NCBI RefSeq assembly: GCF_028554725.1
Contig: NC_071667.1
Coordinates: 10,275,501 to 10,339,500, forward strand
Direction: 5' to 3'
DNA: 64,000 nt
DNA from: Zeugodacus cucurbitae
Taxonomy: Eukaryota > Arthropoda > Insecta > Diptera > Tephritidae
The notes under the pieces are model-generated. The model worked only from the letters and a program-made list of their open reading frames with translations. It did no database searches and was not told the DNA's origin. Shown piece after piece: positions 23,656 through 36,790 of this stretch. Numbering within the stretch: position 1 is the first letter of the stretch; the number at the start of each line of letters is the position of its first letter. The translations under genes were made by a program, and so were the position numbers.

Positions 23656-26600
23656 GGAGTCATATGTAGAAGTTCACGTAAGTGAGGAAAGTTTCTGACT
23701 GTCATTCACTTGGGAGTGGCCAGGAACGATTCTTTTACATGTGGCTCAAGCAGCTCACGACTTCCGGTCTTAGACCAAGTATCCTCTGGGTAGCCAACAG
23801 ACATCCGTTTGGAGGCGAGCTAAAGTGAGAAGGCGAAACCCGCCTATGCGGTTGTGCGTAGGGTTTGGGACCCACCACATAAAAACACCCCCAATGAAAA
23901 AGAAAAAACAGCCTCGGATGAGAGACCCCAATTTTGATGACGACCACTGCAAACGTTTAAAGGACTACGAAATAAGGGCATGCACCTGGAATGTCCGGAC
24001 CCTTAATTGGGAAGGTGCCTCTGCCCAGCTGGTTGATGTCCTCGTAAGAGTAAAGGCTGACATCACCGCAATCCAAGAAATGCGATGGACGGGACAAGGA
24101 CGGAAGAAGGTGGGTCCTTGTGACATCTACTACAGCGGCCATATAAAGGAGCGCAAATTCGGTGTGGGATTCGTGGTGGGAGAGACTCCGTCGTCGAGTC
24201 CTAGCATTCACTCCGGTGGATGAACGTCTAGCCACAATCCGCTTCAAAGCGAGGTTCTTCAACATATCGCTGATTTGCGCCCACGCCCCGACGGAAGAGA
24301 AGGACGAACTGATCAAAGATACCTTCTATGAGAGCCTAGAACGTACCTATGAGCGCTGCCCCCGCCACGATGTCAAAATCGTGCTTGGCGATTTCAACGC
24401 TAGGGTGGGTAAAGAAGGTGTCTTTGGCACAACAGTCGGAAAATTCAGCCTCCATGACGAAACATCACCAAACGGTCTGAGGCTGATCGACTTCGCCGGG
24501 GCCCGAAATATGGTCGTCCATAGTACTAAATTCCAGCATAAGAAAATCAATCAAGCTACTTGGCTGTCCCCGGATCGAATCACTCGCAACCAGATCGATC
24601 ATGTTGTGATAGATGAACGACATGTCTCCAGTGTTTTTGATGTGCGTACGCTTCGTGGTCCCAACATCGACTCGGACCACTATCTTGTAGCAGCTAAGAT
24701 ACGCACCCGCCTCTGTGTAGAAAAGAGTACACGTCAACAAACACAAGGAAGGTTCGACATCGAGAAGCTGCAATCACAACCGACAGCCGAACGATTTTCT
24801 ACTCGACTTGCACTCCTGCTCTATGAGAGCACTCATCAGCATCTCGGTATAAGGGAGCTGTGGGACGGCATATCAAACTCCTTACGTACAGCTGCAACCG
24901 AAACCATTGGTTTTCGGAAAAGTCAAAAAAACAGCTGGTATGATGAGGATTGTCGTCTCGCAGTGGAGAGAAAACAGACTGCCTACCTCGCAATGTTGCG
25001 ATCGACCGCAACACGAGCGGGATGGGAAAGATACCGAGAGCTGAAGAGGGAAGCGAGACGCATTTGCAGACAAAAAAGAAAGAGGCCGAAATGCGTGAGT
25101 ATGAAGAGCTTGACAAGCTGGCCGACAGGGGTAATGCTCGAAAATTTTACGAAAAGATCCGGCGACTAACTGAAGGTTTCAAGACCGGAGCGCACTCCTG
25201 TAGGACCCCCAGAGGTGATCTAGTTATTGATGACCAGAGTATACTGAGTTTGTGGAGGGAACACTTCTCCAGCCTGCTGAAGGGCAGTGAAAGTACAACA
25301 CCAGGAGATGGCGAACCCAATTCCCCAATCGACGACGATGGAGCAGATGTTCCATTGCCCGACCGTGAAGAAATTCGAATAGCAATTACCCGCTTGAAGA
25401 ACAGTAAGGCGGCGGGTGCCGATGGATTACCGGCCGAGCTATTCAAATACGGCGGCGAAGAGCTGATAAGGTGCTTGCATCAGCTTCTTTGCAGAATATG
25501 GTCGGAAGAAAGCATGCCTGACGATTGGAATCTCAGTGTACTCTGCCCAATACACAAAAAGGGAGACCCCACAATTTGCGCCAATTACCGTGGGATAAGC
25601 TTCCTCAACATCGCGTATAAGGTTCTGTCGAGCGTATTGTGTGAAAGACTAAAGCCCACCGTCAACAAACTGATTGGACCTTATCAGTGTGGCTTTAGAC
25701 CTCAAAAATCAACAACGGACCAGATATTCACCATGCGCCAAATTTTGGAGAAGGCCCGTGAAAATAGGATCGACACACACCATCTCTTTGTCGACTTTAA
25801 AGCTGCTTTCGACAGCACGAAAAGGAGCTGCCTTTATGCCGCGATGTCTGAATTTGGTATCCCCGCAAAACTAATACGGCTGTGTAAGCTGACGTTGAGC
25901 AACACCAAAAGCTCCGTCAGGATCGGGAAGGACCTCTCCGAGCCGTTCGATACCAGACGAGGTTTCAGACAAGGTGACTAACTCTCGTGTGATTTCTTTA
26001 ACCTGATGCTGGAGAAAATAATACGAGCTGCGGAGCTAAACAGAGAAGGTACAATCTTCTATAAGAGTGTACAGCTACTGGCGTACGCCGATGATATCGA
26101 TATCATTGGAAACAACACCCGCGCCGTTAGTTCTGCTTTCTCCAGACTGGATAAGGAAGCGAAACGTATGGGTCTGGTGGTGAACGAGGACAAGACGAAA
26201 TATCTCCTGTCGTCAAACAAACAGTCGGCGCATTCGCGTCTTGGCTCCCACGTCACTGTTGACAGTCATAACTTTGAAGTCGTAGATAATTTCGTCCACC
26301 TGGGAACCAGCATTAACAGCAATAACAATGTCAGCCTGGAAATCCAACGCAGAATCACTCTTGCCAACAGGTGCTACTATGGACTAAGTAGACAATTGAA
26401 AAGTAAAGTCCTCTCTCGACGAACAAAAACCAAACTCTACAAGTCTCTCATCATTCCCGTCCTACTTTACGGTGCAGAAGCGTGGACGATGTCAACATCC
26501 GATGAGACGGCACTAGGAGTTTTCGAGAGAAAGGTTTTGCGGAAGATTTATGGTCCCTTAAGAATTGGCAACGGCGAATACCGCAGACGATGGAACGATG

Positions 26601-26916
26601 AGCTGTATGTGTTATTCGACGACATAGACATAGTCCAGCGAATAAAAAAACAGCGGCTACGCTGGCTAGGACATGTTGTTCGAATGGATGAAGGTGCACC
26701 AGCTCTGAAAGTATTCGATGCAGTACCCGCTGGTGGAAGCGGAGGAAGAGGGAGACCTCCACTCCGATGGAAGGACCAGGTGGAGAGGGACCTGGCTTCG
26801 CTTGGAATAACCAATTGGCGCCAAACTGGCAGAAGGAGAGATGCGTGGCGCGTTGTTTTGGACTCGGCTATAACCTCGTAAGCTGTGTCTACGCCAGTCA
26901 AGAAGAAGAAGAAGAA
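23656..26916 (+). mobile_element. RTE-clade LINE, full-length insertion, copy 1
   Basis: A 3.26 kb non-LTR retrotransposon is flanked by an 11-base target duplication GATTAAATGAT (23645-23655 and 26917-26927). The 5' end (GGAGTCATATGTAGAAGTTC) matches the start of copy 2, so the insertion is full length. It has a 5' UTR of about 240 bases, one long broken reading frame (endonuclease then reverse transcriptase), a very short 3' UTR and an (AAG)n tail at 26899-26916. The RTE assignment rests on the endonuclease-RT order, the ACTWNVRTLNW start, YADDIDIIG and the C-terminal RWLGHVVRM block. The exact 5' boundary may shift by up to 3 bases because the duplication overlaps the element start. Confidence 0.9.
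23896..26881 (+). pseudogene. RTE endonuclease/reverse transcriptase, copy 1, three lesions
   Basis: ATG 23896 opens MKKKKQPRMRDPNFDDD. Upstream in-frame codons are not conserved in copy 2, so this start is preferred. The AP-endonuclease domain shows ACTWNVRTLNW, AIQEMRWTGQ, VLGDFNARVG and DSDHYLV. The reverse transcriptase shows YRGISFLNIAYKVLSSVLC, YQCGFRPQKSTTDQIF, FVDFKAAFDS and LLAYADDIDIIG, followed by LRWLGHVVRMDE and a GRGRPPLRWKDQ tail. Compared with copy 2 there is a 2-base loss in a GA run near 24181-24186, a 1-base loss in the A run 25072-25077, and a nonsense codon TAA at 25979-25981 where copy 2 has TCA. The catalytic YADD box is kept but no full protein can be made. Confidence 0.9.
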
Positions 26917-26927
26917 GATTAAATGAT

Positions 26928-29900
26928 ATCTAATTTCGGCAGCGAATCGTAAAGTTCAATTTGTAATGTTATGAAGTCAGTAATGAAGTTATAAGGTGTC
27001 TAAATAACATTGCTGGTAAAGGCTTAGATCATTGAAGAGCGCCGTTCCATTATTTTAATAAAATTCACAGTTATTTTTCAAGAAAGTTAGGCGCTCTGGG
27101 TGGCACCGTGTCCAAGTTTCAATACAATTCTATATTAAACGTCACCTTTTAGGTTACGCTTAATTCAACTGATTTATATATTCTATATTTATCGGCCGAT
27201 TTTTCCTGAGCCATATACCATTAATGCTAATTAAAATATATTTAAATTTCTCTTGCCACAAAAATAATATATTCGCTAACAAAAATACCCACTGTTTTAA
27301 TTTGTTTTTTTTTTTACCGACAATTATACGTAATTTATGTGCTCGTCTCTAATAAATAGACACAATTTACAGCCTACCAAAATTGTTGACAATTGCGCAT
27401 ACAGCTCGGTTTCCAACCAAAGGTAATAAAGCAACAACTTGTAAGCCACAATGGCCTCTTTAAATGCCACAAGCATTTCGTTAATTTCTTGTAAGCGTTT
27501 CACGGCGTTCTAGATATGCTCAGATCTTTCCGCTAAATTCTTCAGACGTTGCTGTGGCATTTCTGGGCATTCCTTGAAATTCATGCGCTTCAACACCCAC
27601 AAAATGCGCACACCCCCCACCCGCCAAAAAGCCGTTTTGTATGCCAACTCAGTCAATTCGCTTGAATGCCCAAAGTTTGTTGTGCTCATCGAGACTTGTT
27701 GGATTTAACGGTGTGAATGAAGTGAAGACTTGGTTACTATTATATAATATATTCCATGAAATAAATATGTACTACTTGCTTTTTATTAAAATGTTTTTTT
27801 TTGTTTTAAAACACAAAAATTTAAAATTTTTTAGACAATTTCTATTTCTTTTAAGTTGCTATGTAAGTGCACTTTATTTTGTTTTGGCCCAATTGTGGTT
27901 TACCATTTTAGTTTATATTTTTTGTTCTCCATCCGAAAATACGTAACACTTGAATTTATGTCGTTCAATGACCCAGAGTAACCTGCTTCTAAACCGCTAG
28001 CCAAGCTCCTTCGTCCCACATATTGGTTTTTCGTAGAGCTCCATTGCCAAAATGTTTTGTGAAATATTTATTTGTGTTATTTTGTTATTCATACTCACAT
28101 ACATACATACTCATATTTATAACAAAGTAATATGCTTATGGCCTTTTGTGGTCAACATTTTCCATTTTCTATATATTTTCCTCTGGCTGCAGTCCAAGTT
28201 AGCCAAGCAACCACAAGTCTACTACACTTTGCTGCAGGATACAGGTATATATGAACAAACATTTTCAGTTAAAGTGACTTTACAGGACCCTTCAAAATAA
28301 AAAGAAACCTGATCTCCAACTCATAAAATATTGACAAACCTGACTCATGTGACTTGTTCAAATATAAATCCATAAAGTGTAAGCGATCCAAAATGCCAAA
28401 ATGTAAACAAAAACCCCTGTCAAAGGACTGCACTCAAATGTAAAGAAACCTTTGACAGTGGATTGTTTACATTCGAAAGGTCACGCAAAACCATATTTGT
28501 TTACATTTTCGGAAGTCATATGAGATTAAGTTTGTCTATATATTTCAAGGTCCTGAAGCTAACATAGTTTACATTATGGTGCTTCACGAAAGTCAGGTTT
28601 GTATATATGTTATGGGTTATTCTTACGAAACCAGTTTTGACCTTGTAAGTAGGTTTGTGTATTTTAATGCCTTCAGGCTTTCAAATTGCGATAGTATACT
28701 TGTTTCCTTTGCAATTTTTCCACCAACTCTTTTCAAATAAATTACTAAAAAAATGACCAACAATTTGAAAATTATTTTGGCATAAAATATTTTTATCATT
28801 GTAGCCATAAATATTACCTATTGTTTTTGTTATTATTATTCAATACTCCTTCAAATATGAATTCATTTTCATATCTAATCAAATCGACGGCTACATTTTA
28901 CACCTCCAATGGGCAATCATTGCTCACAAACAAACCCGTTTGCAGCGAGCTCACATTTCCATGAATAAAATCATTTATATTTTAAATGCGCATAACGCAT
29001 AAATTCATAAAGTACGTTTATATATTCATAGAAATCACTTCATTTACATATAAATGTTATATATTCAACTAAGCTGCATTTTTTGTGTACGTTTTATTAA
29101 TATGGTGCTCATAAAAATAAAATTATTTCTTTTCGACTGTGCAATATTATTGAAATATGAGTGAGAGATGAGGTTGACTGAGTGATAACCATATAATGGT
29201 TAAGAAAGAACGCGGTGGTAAAATGCCAACAATTAAGATAAATAATATCTAGATATGGAAGCACATTTTTAATAAATAATAAATACTATTTTAAGTAGAC
29301 TAATTAAAACAGTTTGTTCGTAGCAATGAGTGTGAGTATATGTAATGAGTTGTATAAATCAATAAGCTCTCGAATGTCTTCCTCAAAATCATTGCATTAT
29401 CAAACTAGCCTCTCATTAATACTCATGTCTCATCCAAATTTCATACAAGTTTTCAGCTTTTCTTTTCTTACTCTTCACTAAGCTGAACTATAGCCCTGCC
29501 GTTTTCGATATTTCTTGCATAAAGCTTTTCTGGTTTGTGCATATAAATCGCTTCTTTATGGCTTATTGCTTTTGCATCATTTAAAATGGTTTGATTTGCA
29601 TACACAAAAAAAACGAAAAACACGCAGGTCAATAATGCCGTGCATGATAAAAAATGATAAAAAAGTAAGATTTGTATACTACAGTTCAAAGTTGAGTAGA
29701 AGTTGAGCTTTTAAGTCATACCTGTAAAGTTCCTTTTGGATTTGGTATCAAAAAGGTGGTCTTGAATAAAATAAAATACTGCATTCAGTTTTTCTTCGAT
29801 GAGAATTTATTTATATGGAGTACATCAGCTGCTTTACAGCTTTTCACATTTCGAAGGTTAAAGACTGTCGTTCAACAACAAAATATAAAAATTGTCTTCA

Positions 29901-31049
29901 AAAGCTTGTATGATTATATCAGCCATGAATTAAAGATGCATTGTCTATTATTGTATATATTTTGTCAATGAGTTCGTCACCCGTGACAAAGTCATACATA
30001 CAAATATATCCGCTCAATTTGAATAACAATAAAGCCATGCAGTCAGTGTTGTGTTATCAACCGCAGTGAAGTGGAAAATTTAGACAAAAGCTCATGAAAG
30101 CTATAAATTTTAAGACAAAAGTGTTGTAAATGCATACATATTTTCTTATGTAGCTGAATCTTTAATAATGAAAATAATCTTGTGGTTGGTTAATACAAGA
30201 GTTTGAAGAGATTTATTTTATTTCAAAAATAAATTTGAAAACTTCCAATTGATGAGGCGCGAACTTTGCTGGATACAGTTTTTTTATAGAAGAATATGAA
30301 TAAAAACCGATTTCCCTAACTATTTGTCTCAGGAAAAACTAGTGATCTATTAACTATTTGCCCGCTTTGACTTATTCGGTGCTCTGTAGCTTTTGAAGCC
30401 GAATAACTTAGAAATTAATTAAATTTAACATAACGGTACTTGTATATAAGTTTTCTTTACCAACTACTTGTCGAACTTAAGTAATACTTACTACACACAC
30501 GAAATTTCGCAACATTATAATTTTGATAACAAAAATTACTCGCTTTCTCGTACACTAATCTCTGTGCTCAAATTGCCATGCCCATTAAAATGTGCACCCA
30601 GAGAAGCAAACTAATTTCTTATCGTATTACGAGCTATAAATTATGCGATGAATGTGTTTGTAGCAGTAGCAGTAAACTGTGAAGTAAGGCAAAAAGCAAC
30701 AAAAGCAAGTAAGAATTGTTTGAATTTAGGCAGTGATGCGTACTCATAACTCTTGCACTGAAATAATATAACTTTAGCAATTAAATTAATATTTATGTGA
30801 TCGTAGTGTTCAGCCTCCAAATGTTGCCATCGGCTGGAATGTTTCGCAAAAACAAACAAAATGTGAAAATTCAAGCTATTAAACAAAAACCACTTTTAGT
30901 ATTAAATTGCCAAATTTTGCCTAGTAAAAATATGCTACTATTGTATTCTTATCTACGAATTTTGACGCCATTTTGGATTGTACTGTAGAGAGAGAGTATT
31001 TTCTAACCTCTAAGTAAAGAATAATCCCTAAATGGAGATGCTTTGCTTT
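26928..31049. other. Non-coding, AT-rich
   Basis: Only the decayed inverted repeat at 28333-28605 stands out. An exon-like segment near 28191-28242 was considered and rejected. Confidence 0.55.
28333..28605. repeat. Decayed inverted-repeat element
   Basis: GACAAACCTGACTCATG at 28333 and the inverted AAGTCAGGTTTGT near 28591 mark the ends. Inside, ATGTAAACAAAAACCCCTGT then CAAAGG (28397-28422) pairs imperfectly with CCTTTGACAGTGGATTGTTT (28447-28466 and on). Further matched pieces (AAAATGTAAACAAA) suggest a nested foldback structure. Confidence 0.4.
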
Positions 31050-31473
31050 TTATAGCTTTTTTAGACAGCCAAATTAATTGATCAATCAAAGACCCTTATT
31101 TGCCTTTTACACTGCCGCCTACTCGATAACCGATCAGCTGTTATACATTTTTTGTTTTTGCTTTTCATAAGAAGTTGGTAAATTTCATCAGCAGAGTGAT
31201 ATTTTTAGCAGCGCCATGTACCGTAGGTGATAAAAAAAAAAAAAAAAAATCAGCCAATCGCAGGCAAAAACGTATATCGTTCGTCTTTGTCGCAGAGTTG
31301 TATTTCATTTTCAAGTCGATTAAAATGCAATTAAAAATTAATGTAAATTTTTATTTGGTATGGTAAATTGATCTTAATAAGCGTTTTAATCGAGCAGAGG
31401 CCGCTTAATTGATCAATTAGCTCCTTTTTACACAGGATTGAACAATTAATTTGGCTGTTTAAAAACGCTATAA
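31050..31473 (+). mobile_element. MITE family, copy 1
   Basis: Ends TTATAGCTTTTTTAGACAGC at 31050 and, inverted, TTATAGCGTTTTTAAACAGC at 31473 continue as CAAATTAATTG(A/T)TCAATC, giving terminal inverted repeats of about 35-40 bases around 424 bases. Internally there is an 18-A run (31232-31249) and the block GATCAGCTGTTATACATTTT. There is no coding potential. Related copies occur at 31869 and, inverted, at 44798. Confidence 0.7.
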
Positions 31474-33290
31474 GCTTCAGAATACGATTTTTTAAATTTT
31501 TGTCAGTGTTGCGATGTCAGAATATTGGTGTTTTTCCGTTATTTTAAAGGGTTTGTTGAAATAATATCCTGAAAATAAAAATTAAAACTATATTTATTTA
31601 TATTTAATTTTTCGATTTGTCGTTTTACGAACATTTTTTAACTAAAAATATTAACTCTCGACATTATTTGAAATAAAGTTGATATACCTCGAAAAGATAA
31701 AATATAGTGGTCCTAGTGATATATATAAGATTTTGAATATAACCATTCTTATTTATTTTGGGAAAATTATAGAAGGTCGATAATGAGTAATTTCCTTCCC
31801 AACAAATCATAAAAATTAACTATGACTATATTTGTTAAAATTTTGGTCAAAATTATACCCCCTTTGCGGTCTTTGTCGCAGAGTTGCATTTCATTTTCAA
31901 GTCGATTAAAATGCAATTAAAAATTAATGTAAATTTTTATTTGGTATGGTAAATTGATCTTAATAAGCGTTTTAATCGAGCAGAGGCCAGTTAATTGATC
32001 AATTAGCTCCTTTTTACACAGGATTGAACAATTATTTGGCTGTCTAAAAACGCTATAGGCTTCAGAATACGATTTTTTAAATTTTTGTCAGTGTTGCGAT
32101 GTCAGAATATCCTATTCACGCGGTGTTAAGGAATTATTAACATACAAATGCATGAAAATTACTTACGTTTTCTCCAATTGTATTTGTGGTGCAAATAAAC
32201 CACAAAAATTCGAGACAATTTATTTCGAGTGAACACACACATACTCATATTCTCTCATAAATAAGTAGTCAAATATATATATATATATGTATATATATAA
32301 TTCAAAGTACATGTCACTGAGGATTACAATTTTCCTGTGCAATAAAAACAAATGATAAGTAACGACAATGTCTTTACTTAAACTTTATATTTTATTTAGT
32401 TCACATCTTTTGTTTCGCTCAATTGTAGTATTTTGTGTCAGACAAGCCAAAGCAAACAAAAAACCGACAAGTTGAAGACATGTAGCTAGAGATCAAATTA
32501 CCCCTTTCCACTTTGCTGACATTCGTGTGTCTCCTTTTGTTAGCTTTAACTAAACTTAACCATTATCTTTCTGATTACTTGCGCTTTCGCAAAGCGTTGT
32601 TGTTTTTGTGCGAGACCCACAGGGAGCTTGATGCTTGTGTGGCGAAAGACAAAGCAATCTCCAAGTGCGTACACTTTGTGCGGGTTCAATGGTGCAGACA
32701 TCAACTGATACTAGATGTGTACTCGTGACATTACTTTGTGATTTGACATCTCACAATTGGTGACAAGTACAGTCGCGGTGTAAACATACATTTTTGTCAT
32801 ATTTTTCACTTTTTTATTTGCATAGAAATTTATAAACATTAGTTTATCAGTAGTAAAAATAAAAGTGAACATGTTTTACAATTACACTGTGCAACAATTT
32901 GTGAGAAGTTTTCATTCGGTTCAAATATATATAATATAGAATAAAGTATATATACATACATATATATAATTTAAAAGAGTTCGAAGACTAACCTGGGAAG
33001 TTGTATACTCGTAGATATATTTACTGTATTATCTCAGATTTACAATACCTTCACTTCCAAGCCAACTTTCTTCCTTAAACTTTGCCTTAGCATTTTCCTT
33101 AGAGCAATACTAAGTGATTTCCAAAAAAAAAGATAACAGCACATACGTGGTGGAGAATTGCACATCACTCAATAACTGTCAGAGTTGACAAGTGACAATC
33201 TCTTGTGCTCGCTGTTTCTCCTGTTGCTCCTTAGCCTGTGACAGGAATTGCTAAAGTGCTACAATGTTTTCAATGTTTCAGTATTGCACA
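31474..33290. other. Non-coding, with MITE duplication and (AT)n run
   Basis: It holds the 31869-32110 duplication and an (AT)n tract at about 32271-32299. Otherwise nothing is recognised. Confidence 0.6.
31869..32110 (+). repeat. Partial MITE copy 2, direct duplication of 31283-31525
   Basis: The 242 bases from GTCTTTGTCGCAGAG to GTTGCGATGTCAGAATAT repeat 31283-31525 with only a few differences. Both copies include about 50 bases beyond the MITE end. Since flanking DNA is shared, this is a local duplication rather than a second insertion. Confidence 0.9.
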
Positions 33291-33301
33291 TATTGAAATA
33301 T

Positions 33302-36300
33302 GTATGTATGTGATTGGCGTTGCAACCGTTTAGCCGGTTATAGCCGAATCGACGATAGTGCGCCACCTCTCTCTCTCCTTCGCAGTTCGGCGCCAGTTGG
33401 AGATCCCAAGTGTAACCAGGTCGCTCTCCACCTGGTCCCTCCAACGGAGTGGAGGCCTTCCCCTTCCTCGGCTTCCTCCGGCGGGTACTGCATCGAACAC
33501 TTTCAGGGCTGGAGTGTTTTCGTCCATTCGGACAACATGACCTAGCCAGCGTAGCCGCTGTCTTTTTATTCGCTGAACTATGTCAATGTCGTCGTATAAC
33601 TCGTACAGCTCATCGTTCCATCGTCTGCGGTATTCGCCGTTGCCAATGTTCTGAGGACCATAAATCTTGCGCAAAATTTTCCTCTCGAAAACTCCTAGTT
33701 TCGTCTCATCTGATGTTGACATCGTCCAAGCTTCTGCACCGTAAAGCAGGACGGGAATGATAAGCGACTTGTAGAGCTTGATTTTGGTTCGTCGAGAGAG
33801 GACTTTACTGTTCAATTGCCTACTCAGTCCAAAATAGCACCTGTTGGCAAGAGTTATTCTGCGCTGGATTTCGAGGCTGACATTGTTCGTGTTGTTGATG
33901 CTGGTTCCCAGGTATACGAAATTATCTACGACCTCGAAGTTATGACTGTCAACAGTGACGTGGGAGCCAAGACGCGAATGCGCCGACTGTTTGTTTGATG
34001 ACAGGAGATATTTCGTCTTGTCCTCATTCACCTCCAGACCCATTCGCTTCGCCTCCTTATCCATGCGGGAAAAAGCAGAACAAACGGCGCGGTTGTTGCT
34101 TCCGATGATATCAATATCATCGGCGTACGCCAGGAGCTGTACACTCTTGTAGAAGATTGTACCTTCTCGGTTTAGTTCTGCAGCTCTTATAATTTTCTCC
34201 AGCATCAGGTTAAAGAAGTCGCACGATAGTGAGTCACCTTGTCTGAAACCTCGTTTGGTATCGAACGGCTCGGAGAGGTCCTTCCCAATCATGACGGAAC
34301 TTTTGGTGTTGCTCAACGTCAACTTACACAGCCGTATTAGCTTTGCGGGGATACCAAATTCAGACATCGCGGCATAAAGGCAGCTCCTTTTCGTGCTGTC
34401 GAAAGCAGCTTTAAAATCGACAAAAAGGTGGTGTGTGTCGATCCTCTTTTCACGGGTCTTTTCCAAGATTTGACGCATGGTGAATATCTGGTCAGTTGTC
34501 GATTTTCCAGGTCTAAAGCCACACTGATAAGGTCCAATCAGTTTGTTGACGGTGGGCTTTAGTCTTTCACACAGTACGCTCGATAGAACCTTGTATGCGA
34601 TATTTAGAAGGCTGATCCCACGGTAATTGGCGCAGATTGTGGGATCTCCCTTTTTATGGATTGGGCAGAGCACACTGAGATTCCAATCGTCAGGCATGCT
34701 TTCTTCCGACCATATTCTGCAAAGAAGCTGATGCATGCACCTTATCAGTTCTTCGCCGCCGTATTTGAATAGTTCTGCCGGTAATCTATCGGCCCCCGCT
34801 GCTTTGTTGTTCTTCAAGCGGGTAATTGCTATTCGAATTTCTTCATGGTCGGGTAATGGAACATCTGTTCCATCGTCATCGATTTGGGGATCGGGTTCGC
34901 CATCTCCTGGTGTTGTACTCTCACTGCCATTCAGCAGGTCGGAGAAGTGTTCCCTCCATAATCCCAGTATGCCCTGGACATCGGTTACCAGATTACCACC
35001 TTGGTCTCTACATGAGGATGCTCCGGTCTTGAAACCTTCGTTAAGTCGCTTCATTTTTTCATAAAATTTTCGAGCATTCCCTCTGTCTGCCAGCTTCTCA
35101 AGCTCTTCGTACTCACGCATTTCGGCCTCTTTCTTTTTTTGTCTGCAGATGCGTCTCGCTTCCCTCTTCAGCTCTCGGTATCTATCCCATCCCGCACGTG
35201 TTGTGGTCGTTTGCAACGTTGCGAGGTAGGCAGTCTGTTTTCTCTCCGCTGCGAGACGGCACTCCTCATCGTACCAGCTTGTTTTTTGTCGTTGCCGAAA
35301 ACCAATTGTTTCGGCTGCAGCGGTACGCAGTGAGTTTGAGATGCCGTTCCACAGTTCCCTTATACCGAGATGCTGATGAGTGCTCTCAGAGAGCAGGAGT
35401 GCAAGTCGAGTAGATTATTTCGTGGCTGTATGTTGCGATTGCAGCTTTTCGACGTCGAACCTTCCTTGTGTTTGTAGACGGGCGTTCTTTGCTGCACAGA
35501 GGCGGGTGCGTATCTTCGCTGCGACCAGATAATGGTCCGAGTCTATATTTGGTCCTCGGAGCGTACGCACGTCTAAAACACAGGAGACATGTCTTCCGTC
35601 TATCACAACGTGATCGATTTGGTTCCGCGTGTTTCGATCAGGAGACAGCCAAGTAGCTTGATGTATTTTCTTATGCTGGAATCTGGTACTACAGACGACC
35701 ATATTTCGGGCCCCAGCGAAGTCGATCAGCCTCAGGCCGTTTGGCGATGTTTCGTCATGGAGGCTGAATTTTCCGACTGTTGTGCCAAAGACAACTTCTT
35801 TACCCACCCTGGCGTTAAAATCACCAAGCACGACTTTTACATCGTGGCGGGGGCAGCGCTCATAGGTGCGTTCTAGGCGCTCATAGAAAGCATCTTTGGT
35901 CACATCGTCCTTCTCTTCCGTTGGGGCGTGGGCGCAAATCAGCGATATGTTGAAGAACCTCGCTTTGATGCGGATTGTGGCTAGACGTTCATCCACCGGG
36001 GTGAATGCCAGGACTCTGCGACGGAGTCTCTCTCCCACCACAAATCCAACACCAAATTTGCGCTCATTTATATGGCCGCTGTAGTAGATGTCACAAGGAC
36101 CCACCTTCTTCCGTCCTTGTCCCGTCCATCGCACTTCTTGGATGGCGGTGATGTCAGCCTTAAGTCGTATGAGGACATCAACCAGCTGGGCAGAGGCACC
36201 TTCCCAATTAAGGGTCCGGACATTCCAGGTGCATGCCCTTATATCATTATCCTTAAAACGTTTGCAGGGGTCGTCATCAAAAGGGGGGTGTCTCATCCGA

Positions 36301-36563
36301 GGCTTTCGTAGATTTTTCATTGGGGGGTGTTTTTATGTGGTGGGTCCCAAACCCTACGCACAACCGCATAAGCGGGCTTCGCCTTCTCACTATAGCTCGC
36401 CTTCAAACGGATGTCTGTTGGCTACCCAGAGGATACTTGGTCTAAAACCGGAAGTCGTGAGCTGCTTGAACCATATGGAGAAGAATCGTTTCTGGCCACT
36501 CCCAAGTGAGTGACAATCAAAAACTTTCCTCACTTGCGTGAACTTCTACACATGATCCCATCC
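33302..36563 (-). mobile_element. RTE-clade LINE, full-length insertion, copy 2
   Basis: This minus-strand element is 3,262 bases, one base different in length from copy 1, with an 11-base target duplication TATTGAAATAT at 33291-33301 and 36564-36574. Its 5' part (CTCACTTGGGAGTGGCCAG, GCAGCTCACGACTTCCGG) matches copy 1. Its 3' end differs: a short UTR CGGCTAAACGGTTGCAACGC and then a CATACATACA-type tail instead of (AAG)n. It therefore belongs to a distinct 3'-end subfamily shared with the copy at 61.6-63.1 kb. Confidence 0.9.
33330..36320 (-). pseudogene. RTE endonuclease/reverse transcriptase, copy 2, single stop codon
   Basis: ATG 36320 (MKNLRKPRMRHPPFDDD) begins a frame of 996 codons ending at TAA 33330, interrupted only by an in-frame TAA at 35415-35417. 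There is no frameshift: 301 codons precede the stop and 694 follow it. The endonuclease part has ACTWNVRTLNW, AIQEVRWTGQG, VVLGDFNARVG and DSDHYLV. The RT part has YRGISLLNIAYKVLSSVLC, QCGFRPGKSTTDQIF, FVDFKAAFDS and LLAYADDIDIIG. The C-terminus has RLRWLGHVVRMDE, GRGRPPLRWRDQ and ISNWRRTAKERERW. The stop lies in the linker between the two domains, so each domain is individually open. Copy 1 has sense codons at that place, so a nonsense mutation is the simplest explanation. Confidence 0.9.
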
Positions 36564-36790
36564 TATTGAAATATACAAACATAGAATAATGCAACACATA
36601 AACTTGCACCAAACCCACCTGGAAAGCGGGCTTAAATCGAATTGGAATACTTGTTTTAACTTTTCAGAATCGTCAGCCCCTTGACTCGATCAGAATGCCT
36701 AACTTTGAGTACGTATTTCCCAGATTGTGTAGAAGAATTATATAATACTAATTTTCGAGATTTTTCGTGGAGAACTGAAATATTTGTATA

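Noticed and set aside
28191..28242. Exon-like segment (CTGCAG acceptor, QVYYTLLQDT, GTATAT donor) as a possible upstream Hs6st exon
   Set aside because: It ends one base into a codon, whereas the next exon (39003) must be entered at phase 0. None of the three frames joins to it without a stop, and it has no anchor-like hydrophobic stretch of its own inside the splice sites.
33358..36513. Plus-strand frames of 60-141 codons across RTE copy 2, and similar ones in copies 1 and 3
   Set aside because: They are antisense shadows of the long RTE reading frame, recurring at the same places in each copy.
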